Source of the DNA: Amorphophallus konjac
Lineage: Eukaryota > Streptophyta > Magnoliopsida > Alismatales > Araceae
Length of the DNA stretch: 64,000 bases
Assembly: GCA_022559845.1 (NCBI GenBank)
Contig: CM040126.1
Coordinates: 43,580,458-43,644,457 of the forward strand
Reading direction: 5' to 3'
Shown one piece after another: positions 12,301 through 21,500 of the stretch. How positions within the stretch are numbered: the first letter of the stretch is position 1; every line of letters begins with the position of its first letter. Under the pieces are notes generated by a model. It was not told where the DNA came from. It did no database searches and was given only the letters and a program-made list of their open reading frames with translations. The position numbers and the translations under genes are program-made.

Positions 12301-12914
12301 TTTCCTTCCTCCCAGGGCATCGCGCCCTTTCTGATTCTCTTCCTTCGGAACCTCCGGATTCTCCATCTTATTCTCTTTATCTTCTTTCGGGGCATCCCGA
12401 CCCTTCTGATTCCATCCCTCCGGAACCTCCGGATCCTCCTGATCCTTTTCATCCACTCTTCCCCGGGCACCGCGTCCCTCGGCATCTCATTCCTCCGAAA
12501 CCTTCGGACGCTCCTGATCCTTTTCATCCACTCTTCCCTGGGTACCGCGTCCCTCGGCATCTCATTCCCCCGGAACCTCCGGACCATCCATCTTTCTTCC
12601 GATTCATCTTTCTACTCTTCCAGGACATCACATCCTTCATTTTCTTCTTCCTTTTCCATCATCTTTTTCCCTATTTCTTCCCAGGGCACCGCGTCCCTCG
12701 ATATTTTATCCCTCCGGAGCCCCCGGATTCCTCCTATCAGGATTCTCCTCCACAACCCCCGGACCCTCCGGATCTGCCTCTTTCCATCTATCAATTTCTT
12801 CTTCCGATTCCCCCTAATCCTGGGTCCGACCCAACTTCTTCCACATCCACTGCCTTGGGCATCTGCCCATTCTCTCACTGCTTTCGAGGCTTTAGTCCTC
12901 ACTCCTCCTTCTAA
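9387..12914 (+). pseudogene. Proline-rich gag-like reading frame of element A
   Basis: One frame runs from ATG at 9,387 (MFNSINVHEGDQP) to TAA-free sequence ending at 12,914, interrupted only by TAA at 9,558-9,560. After the stop it has about 1,120 codons. I recognise no family domain. The N-terminal half is rich in Pro and His (PPPPRPQGPF); the middle has a more complex, possibly folded part (about 11,090-11,480); the C-terminal part is a tandem protein repeat (about 11,860-12,735). Position after the primer site suggests the gag place, but no zinc knuckle is visible. It may be a degenerate gag, an extra ORF, or a frame kept open by repeat composition. No pol motifs follow. Confidence 0.5.
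11860..12735 (+). repeat. Degenerate tandem repeat coding for GHRxP-PPEPPD units
   Basis: Some 12-14 units of 50-70 bp carry GGGCATCGCGCCC-like sequence, then CTTCCTCCGGAACCTCCGGA. In the main frame they read GHRAPFxLLPPEPPDxS. The TCCGGAACCTCCGGA core is nearly self-complementary. Unit length varies, so it is an old, diverged minisatellite. Confidence 0.8.
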
Positions 12915-15664
12915 TTCTCCGCTTCTTCTGTAGACCTTTCATGTGATCAGGGTCTCCACACCTTAGTGAGGGAGTTCTAGCCCTCGCCTCTCTTCCTTTT
13001 TTTCCTTATTCATCTGAGTCTGGTCTTGGCACCACTCCTTCTTGTTAAGTCACTTTCAAACCCTTTGCTTCCAATCCTTTTGACTGCCAAATAGGACTAT
13101 CCCACGATGATCAACCTCGCCTCTGACAGCTGCTTCTACAAAGGTTGCAAGGTAACATATTGGCGTAAGTACTCATTTCATGATATCATTAGCTCATTGC
13201 TTCACAATGATTTTCAAAATAAAGTGCTTCTTAACAAGATTAAGAGTGGTAGTCAAGACCTTTATCCTAGGTTGAATCTTTATCTTTACTAAATCATTCT
13301 CAAAACAGTCTTTTAGGCTTGTTTTTGCAGCACCTTTGGTAATAAAAACCCCACGTTGGGAATTCAACTTTCTCTCCCTGCTTGTTAAGAGTAACCTTTA
13401 GCTGGGCATTCCACACACTTCATGGCGTCCTTAGCCGGCTCCTTTGGTTAAAACACCGTTGCTACTTTGGCCATGCCATGAGAATTCCTGAAAGTCTTTT
13501 TCTCTTCTTTACTCGGCCGCGTGCAGGGGCAAGAGGTCGACGGGTGAGATGACCCACCCAGGGTAATCCCCAATACGAGAGGAGTCTCAAATAGGGGTAG
13601 TCTTGACCCAAAATCAATATGAGTTTTCATGACATACATCTTGCCAAAAGGGCTATTATGAAAATCAAGTCAAAATTTCGATAAAAGTAAAATTGTGAAT
13701 TATGGCATGTCAAGAGTGGCAAAGTCCCCGCAGGGAAAACCCTGGTCGTATGCATGTCAAGGGTCTAAAAATCAAAGGCACAAAGCCCCGGCACAATAGA
13801 CTACCTCTTTGAGGGAAAACACCTTGGAAGGAATTCAAGTCCCGACATCTCCCATCCTGCATAAAGCTTATCCTCAATTATTCTTCTCTTCTCCCTCTAA
13901 GACCGAATGTTTCTCGGGTATGGCCTTGGTAGGAGCACCGTTAATCAAGGGCTGTCAGTTATAGGGTGCCACCCTTCAATGCACGCTCGGCTTTGGGTAA
14001 TTTTAGCAAAAGGGGAAGGAACAAGGACCCCTAGCCAGTGATTCAAAAACACCCTTTGATGCTGCATTAACAATGTCTAAACAAAAAAAAAAAAAAATCA
14101 AAAGAAAAAAAATATGAATATTTTCTAAGTCAAAATCCAAAAAAAAATTGAATATTTCTTGATCAAAATCCAACAAAAATTGAATATTTTCAAAATTCAT
14201 AATAAAAATTCAAATATTTTTCAAAATCCACATAAAAATTCAAATATTTTCAAAACTCATAAAAATTTGTATATTTCAAAATCCAAAAAATTGCATTGTA
14301 TTTTTCTGATGGTGCTTTTGCAGGAACAACAACTTTGTAAGGACCAAGAGCACGGGATGAGTCCTCTCCATTCATTGCCATCTACCTTTTGATCACATCT
14401 TCATAATTTGCTACGCATTACTCTGATTATTCATCTCCAAATCTTTTTTATCAAATCTTGCTGATCACTCCGCCGATGGGCATTATCAGATCTTGATCAT
14501 TCAACTCCAAATCTTGATTAGCCAAGTTGTCATCCTCATGACAAACGACAAACAATGATGCTATGCTATCTATGCTTTAATGATGCTATCTATGTGCCTT
14601 TCACGCTGTGCACACTTGAATGCTATTCTTGAATATGATACATACCTGCTATTGATGCTTTGATTCATGCTATGCTTGCTATGCTTAAATGCCTTATTCA
14701 TTGCTTGTTATCTTTTATATCTTGGCTGATGAATATTTGAGCGCAGGAAGAAGCTCTTGGTCCCACCGATTGGGCATCATCATCTAAGCCCCACGGTGTT
14801 TGCACCTCATTTCTCAGTTCCCCCATGCTCATTGCTATCACCATCCCCCCTGTATGCATTCTACTATATGTTACATACGCTACTAGATTATATCAAGGAC
14901 CTTGTGACTTTGGTAAAACTGGGATTTGAGTTCCCCTTCATCAAAAATAATGATGATTCCAGAGGAGTCTTAGTCACACGGATAGGCCGTTGAGCCGTCC
15001 AAGATTGGGGACGATGGTTCCCTTTTGCGAGTTGATGCGTGGATAAACGGGCTTCGGCTTAGTATCGGCTCGCAGAATGGGTTTCTTGACCCAGTCTTGG
15101 CAGTTTAACAATATTATCCTTGATTATCTTATATTTTCATTTGTTTTGATTTTTTCTTTTTAACCCAGCATGCATTCATATAGGAGTTTGAAACAATTTT
15201 TGGAAAATCATTCTGATAAGCTGATTTGGAGAGTCAAATTGATCTTAATCTTTCCAGATATGAGATATTCATTGCTGATGGAATCCTCAGTTCGTTTTGT
15301 CACTGTTTTGGGTCATTTTCTCGAAAGCTTCTTGTTTGGATTTCTATCATCTTATCTCAATCCTTTTACTTTGATCCACCTTGGCTGCAGCACGTCCACA
15401 TTGGCTGGTAACCACTCCCCAATGGTGAAGCCTACATGTTTGTGACCTGGGGTACATCCACCGCGCTGGAAGTTGATCATTCTCCGTCGTGCCCTCGTGC
15501 ACACTCCTCCTCTTATCCAAACATCGTTGATTTCATTGAATTTTTCGGGATTACTTCATCTCGAGCTTTTGATTTCATTCTCATCAAGTGATGTTGATTG
15601 CGTGTCTCATCACACCTTGACATCTACTTTTCAGTTTGCTCTGCTCCCTTGCAAAGCAGACGCC
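12915..15664 (+). other. Non-coding 3' internal region of element A
   Basis: No supported gene. It holds an AT-rich degenerate repeat at about 14,080-14,300 (units like CAAAATCCACATAAAAATTC of about 28-32 bp) and, from about 14,860, the block shared with element B. Confidence 0.6.
14080..14300. repeat. AT-rich short tandem repeat
   Basis: Five or six diverged units of about 30 bp combine CAAAATCC and AAAATTCAAATATTTT. Confidence 0.6.
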
Positions 15665-15677
15665 AAGGCGGGGCAGC
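15665..15677 (+). other. Polypurine tract of element A
   Basis: AAGGCGGGGCAGC lies directly before the TGTAGAC start of the 3' LTR. The same sequence precedes the LTR of B at 1,031-1,043. Confidence 0.7.
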
Positions 15678-16009
15678 TGTAGACACGCCAAAATTGACGT
15701 TACTGTGAGTGCATCTCGTATTACCTTGTAATGCCCCAATTTGACCGTCCAATTAACTTTGTTTGAGTTATTTTCCCCAATTTTCTTGGATTTCTCCCTT
15801 TTTTCCCCTCTTCTTATTTTTCCCTATTTTTCTGGATTTTTTGGGCAGTTTTCTCTATTTTTTGGAATTCACGACTTGAAGTGGGGCGTGTTTTAATTAA
15901 CGGCCTGGTCTGAGGCGCGTTTTGAAGAAAGGACGACTAGAGGCAAAGGCGTCAGTTTCTAGAATTTTTTGATTTCCAAAACAGAAAAATAAGAATTAAC
16001 GATCCTCCT
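15678..16009 (+). repeat. 3' LTR of element A, left piece
   Basis: This matches 6,538-6,869 of the 5' LTR with about 18 differences counted by eye. It is cut by element D inside the fourth palindromic module. Confidence 0.9.
16005..16009. repeat. Target duplication of element D, left copy (CTCCT)
   Basis: CTCCT stands here and at 26,186-26,190. Together the flanks restore the LTR sequence of A. Confidence 0.9.
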
Positions 16010-18410
16010 TGATGGAGGCATCATCCACAATTCCCTTTGGCTAGGGTCTTCTTCACACTTCGGCACTGTTTGAGTTCGGGCCTCTCTCTATAAAGGCCCA
16101 CTTATCCTTTTTATGCTATGTACTTGAGTCATTTGATGTAATTTGCATTTTATTTGAGTCATGTCCCTAGGTCTTGCGTTTATTTTCCTATGTTTGAGTG
16201 TCATTAGAATGTGTAATGTGCTAATTGGGCCCATTTCTTCGGGCTTGGCCCAATGAGCTCCACTACCCCTTCGGTTATTTGTCAATGAGTCTTTTGTCAG
16301 GATCTTATTGTAAAATGTGGGTTTCCTATATATAGGGCCCCATTTCCTTCATTTGGAGGTAATGAATCAATCAATGAAAAAAATGCCATTTGAGAGTCCA
16401 AAGCTTAGTTTAGTGGAGTGATTCCAACATTTTTTGGGTGAGAAACCCTAGGGGAGAGATTCCCCACCCTTCCCTCTCTTAATCCCTCTTTTTCACTCCA
16501 CTTTCTCTCTCCTCAACACCCAATTTCGAATTTTCTTCTCTCTCCTCCCTTCCCAACCACCTCAACCCCCACCTACCATCATTAAAGCCCTCCACTTCCC
16601 CATGGCCTCCATTACTCCACCCCCTAGTCCCAAGGAGATCCCTCACCATTCCAACACAATCTTCTCTATTCCAACACAATCTTCCCCCATTCCAACACAC
16701 TCATCCCTCTTCCCCACACAATCCCCCACATTCCAAAGCCATTTTGAATTTGAAATCCCTTCCCTCCATATCCTTTGGCCGCCCCCCTCTCCTCCTATCT
16801 AGCCTAGTTCGCCCCCCTCTCCTTCCATTCCCCACCACCACTTGCCCTCACACCCTCCATCCACCAGCTGAAACCTTCGCCCCTCCTCTTCTTCATCCAC
16901 CTCCCCCCTGCCATTAGCAACCCTCCACCTCTTCCATACCTCCCCTCCACCTTTCTTCATCCCCCTTCACCATACACCACTCTCTCCTTCTTCTTGTTAG
17001 ATCCCTTGGGGGCTTTGTCAAAGTTGCAGGTTGCTGTTCAAGAGATACAGTTGTACCCAAAGCTTGCAGAAGGTACCACGGTTTTCTACCTGCGATTCTG
17101 AAGGCATAAGAGGCATCCACGGAAGCGTCTGCCAGTCCTCTTTGTCTCGAAAGTGGTTTTGTCCTCATCGGAGCTCGGTGCTGTCCGGGACCTCCATTCT
17201 CCCACAGCTGCACGGTTCTGCCTTGGCTGAGGACCTGAGCCGGCTTATAAGCTCTACCACGACCAGCCCCAAAGGAATTAGTCCTTAAGTCCTTCTTCAA
17301 TGTTCTTCATCGGCCTGTCTACTTTCAGAATCAAGAAGCGGAAGCCCATTCCGCATCCGGGAACAGAAGTTACCAATTTTCTTCCACTGTCGCGCGGCTC
17401 TGCCTCCCCCAGTCTGCATCGACACCTCCTCACTCTTCTGGCTCCACAGATCGTCTCCATTCTCTTCTGGCATCCCCGTTTATTTTGCTGCAAATAGGAC
17501 TCACCCACGGTTCTAACGGCGCTGACGGCATCAAATTTGGAGTTCAGGAGCGGCCAGGACAGCCTCTGCATCCTACTGTTGGTGACCTACCCCTGCTAGT
17601 CCGAGAAATAGAGGCCTTGTTCAAGCTCCTGCCCCGACCTACAGCGACTCCAGAAGAAATTACAAAAATTCTGAGGCATTCCCCTTCCTGTTACGAAGAT
17701 TTCGCCGCCGGTCTCGCCATCAGCAAACTTCCTGAGCAATATCTACAACAGCAACACCGACCCTCTGTCCTGGTTCGCAGACAGCAGGCAGATTCGGCGT
17801 CCACCCTTGTTCCTCGTTCTTTGCTTTGGTTTCCCCACCCCGCTTGGCCGGCTGAAGGCCCCTCCCTGCGTGGAGGTAGTATTGATGTAATATCAATAAC
17901 CCCCACCCCAAGTTCCCCCTCCTGCGAGAGGTGTAGTGGTGTACTTTGTTTGGGCAGGTCAAGCGACACCGCCGCGGCGTGTGGGGATCCACTCGCCTCC
18001 CCGCTCGCCCTCGTCTCCGACCGGGACCGGTTTCTTCAAACCGGTCGAGTAAGTGCTCAAACCTTCACTCCAATTAGTGCTTGTCTTTCAATATTAGTTC
18101 TTAATTCCGCTGGTTATGCGAGTGAGAGCCCGATCCTCAAGCCCCATAAACTTGAGTGATCACCGTGGGAATATTGTAACCGTTGCCGTTGGCACTTTGT
18201 CGGCCCCCTTGATTTGGGTACCCATACCCATTGGGAATCATTCTTGGCCTTGCTGGCCCTCTACCAGCAAGGGCCCAACCCCACATCCTCCCCTTGGCAT
18301 TGCCAAGTCACCCCGGGCTTGGGTGAGTGACGATAGAGCGGTGGCCCAACTTGGCCCGTTTTGAATGCGATTGTGCTTGCTTGCATTAGGTCCAAGGTTG
18401 TGTCACATCA
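16010..18410 (+). repeat. 5' LTR of element D
   Basis: It runs from TGATGGAGGCATC to GTTGTGTCACATCA. The TATA box lies only about 318 bp from the start, so U3 is short and R-U5 is about 2 kb. Open frames in R-U5 (for example 17,485-18,159) also occur in the other LTR, but they lack an ATG near the start and known domains, so I do not call them genes. Confidence 0.95.
16327..16334 (+). promoter_or_regulatory. TATA box of element D 5' LTR
   Basis: CCTATATATAGGGCCCC; the same box is in the 3' LTR at 24,102-24,109. Confidence 0.75.
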
Positions 18411-18412
18411 AG

Positions 18413-18424
18413 TGGTATCAGAGC
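18413..18424 (+). other. Primer binding site of element D
   Basis: TGGTATCAGAGC, two bases after the LTR, is the complement of the 3' end of plant initiator Met tRNA. Confidence 0.95.
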
Positions 18425-18505
18425 AAGTCTTTGACTTGTCTCTATCAAGTCTAAGTCCTAGGACCATTGCATTGTGTGTCCCTCATCATTTACCCCTTGT
18501 CTTGC

Positions 18506-21500
18506 ATGTCCACCCGTAGTGGTGCTAGTTACCGATTTGATCCTTCATCCTCCAATCCACCCATGGATCCCAATCCTCAACCCAATCAAGATGCTCCTAG
18601 GGAGGAACCCCAAAGCCAAATGAATAGGGTAGATGCTGCCCTTACCAACATCCTTGCCCAACTTGCCTCCCTTAACACTCGAATTGCTCGGTTAGAAGAA
18701 CATGAGGTCCACCCAAGGGACAACGAGCCTAGAGTCCACCCTCCATATGTTGACCTTCATAGGGAAGACCCTCACCCAAGGAATAATGAACTAAGAGGCC
18801 ATCCACCACATGGTGAGTTGCCTAGAAATGAGTTCCACCCAAGGAACAATGAGCCTAGAGTCCACCCTCCACATGTTGAGCCCCATAGGGATGATCCCCA
18901 TCTAAGGAACAATGAGCCTAGAGTCCACCCTCCATATGTTGAACCTCATAGGGAAGATCCCCATCTAAGGAATTATGAGCCAAGAGTTCATCCACCACAT
19001 GGTGACTTGTATAGGAATGAGTTCCACCCAAGGAACAATGACCCAAGAGTCTACCCTCCACATGTTGAGCCTCATAGGGAAGAGTTCCATCCGAGGAATC
19101 ATGGACCAAGAGCCTATCATCCACATGCTGAAATCTATAGGGAGGACTTGGACTTTGACCCCTACTATAACCATGAGAGACCCCGCCATCATCCAATTCA
19201 TGAAAGGCGTCCACGGGACGACCCGGATGACCCCCTCTTAAGGATGATTAAAGTAGAGGCCCCAAACTTTGATGGTTCCCATGAACCAAGTGTCTACTTA
19301 GAATGGGAGACCGCCATGGACCAATACTTTGAATGGTATCCTATGTCCGACCAAAGGAGGGTAAGGTTGGCCAAAATGCATCTTGTCAAATTAGCCAAAA
19401 CATATTGGTTAAACCAAGAGGGTCTAAGAAGGATTAGGCGGGGAGAGCCTATTGAAACTTGGGCGGGAATGAAGAACCTACTTAGGAACAAATACCTTCC
19501 CCAATCCTACCATCAAATGCTCTTAGATGAATGGCAAAGCCTCACCCAAGAGGGGAAGACCGTAGTAGAATATATTGAAAAGTTTGACTCCTACCTTTTG
19601 AAGTGTGGAGTTCATGAGGACCCGGAAGTTACCTTGTCCCGCTTTAGGAATGGGCTTCAAAGTCACATCAAAAGAGAGCTTTTCATGAGAGATGTTGATA
19701 ACCTTGAGATAGCTTATCAAATAGCTAGGGATGTAGAAAGATTCTCTAGGATCCCTCGATTTGCTACTCCCCGACCGGTCGACCCCAAAAACATGGGACC
19801 ACGACCCATTCCGGCCACTCCCATGAAAGCCCATAACCCAAGTGGGAACACCCCATTAAGGTCTTACAACCCCCCTCCCACCATCACTCCAAACAAACCC
19901 ACTCCTAGTCACCCCCTCCCACGGAGGGAAGACATTCCCAAAGGCCCAAATGTAGGAACTACTTCGGGTAGTGGGCACCAAAAATGTTTTAGGTGTCAAG
20001 GGTTTGGCCACTTTGCGGGGCAATGTCCATCCAAGGGATCATCTAACTTGTTTATTGAGGAAGAAGCTCCACCCCAAAAAGAGCTTGAAGATGTCGTGGA
20101 GGACCATGAAGCCTCATTAGATTGGGAGGAAGAGTATGAAACCCAATACCAAACCCAATACCTAGAATCAGGTCTAGATCACACCACTCCATCTACCAAC
20201 TCTCATCTAGGAGTGATTAGATGCACCCTCACCAAACCTCAAGAAGAGGATTGGCGTCGAACTTCAATCTTTCACACCTTTGTCAAAATAGGGAATCATG
20301 TAAGGAAAGTGATCTTGGATAGTGGGAGTTGTGTCAATGCCGTGTCACCCGATACCGTCAAGCTTCTTGGGCTAGCTATCACCCCTCACCCAAGTCCATA
20401 CCGGGTCTCATGGATCAACAACAACTCCATCCCGGTCAACACTCAATGTCTTGTGCCCCTCACCTTCTCCTCATACCATGGTCAAATATGGTGTGACATC
20501 ATACCCATGGAAGTAGGTAGCATCCTACTAGGAAGACCTTGGCTTTATGATGTAGATGCCACTATCTTGGGTAGAAGCAATAAGTGCACCTTTGAACATG
20601 AGGGTAAGACTATCCGTCTTAACCCCTCCCCACCTCGTCCCATGACCAAGAGGGACACTCCCCCTCAAGGACAACACCCCACCCCCACACAAGTCTCGGG
20701 GAACTCCACCCCTCCAACCCCATCCCCTACCCAAACTCCCAAACAAAGTGGGACCTCGGGGTTGGCCAAGGGTCTTCATCTCATCACTAGAAAAGAACTT
20801 GAAGAGGAGATAGTTCGAGGAATACCATTTTGTGCGGTGGTCATTTGTCTAGGAGAACCCACTTCCACCAATCCACATCCCATAGAAATCCAACAACTCC
20901 TAGAAGAATTCCATGATGTGTTCCCAACGGAGCTCCCGGACCAACTCCCTCCCATGCGGGATGTGCAACATGCCATCGATCTAGTCCCGGGAGCCACTCT
21001 CCCAAACCTTCCTCATTATCGCCTCAATCCCACGGAACATGCCGAACTTAGGAGGCAAATAGAGGAACTCATTAGGAAGGGCTTCATTCGCATTAGCAAA
21101 AGCCCATGTGCCGTCCCGGCCCTTCTAACTCCCAAAAAGGATGGGTCATGGCGAATGTGTGTGGATAGTCGGGCCATTAACAAAATCACCGTCAAGTATA
21201 GGTTTCCCATCCCTAGGCTTGATGACATGCTTGATATGTTAACCGGAGCCACCATCTTCTCCAAAATTGACCTTAAGAGTGGCTATCACCAAGTTAGAGT
21301 AAGGCCCGGAGATGAGTGGAAAACGGCTTTCAAAACCAAAGATGGCCTTTTTGAATGGCTAGTCATGCCTTTTGGGCTTTCAAATGCTCCAAGTACTTTC
21401 ATGCGTCTTATGACGGAGGTCCTTAGGCCCTTCATTGGGATCTTTCTAGTGGTCTATTTTGATGATATACTCATCTATAGTCAAACCCAAGAAGCCCACC

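Noticed and set aside
11854..12456. Minus-strand 200-codon frame with EVPEEEDRKGRDAQG repeats
   Set aside because: It is the mirror of the tandem repeat in the + strand frame; repeat periodicity keeps several frames open.
17485..18159. 224-codon frame in both LTRs of element D (also 25,260-25,934)
   Set aside because: It has no ATG near its start and no recognised domain, and being in both copies follows simply from the LTR duplication.
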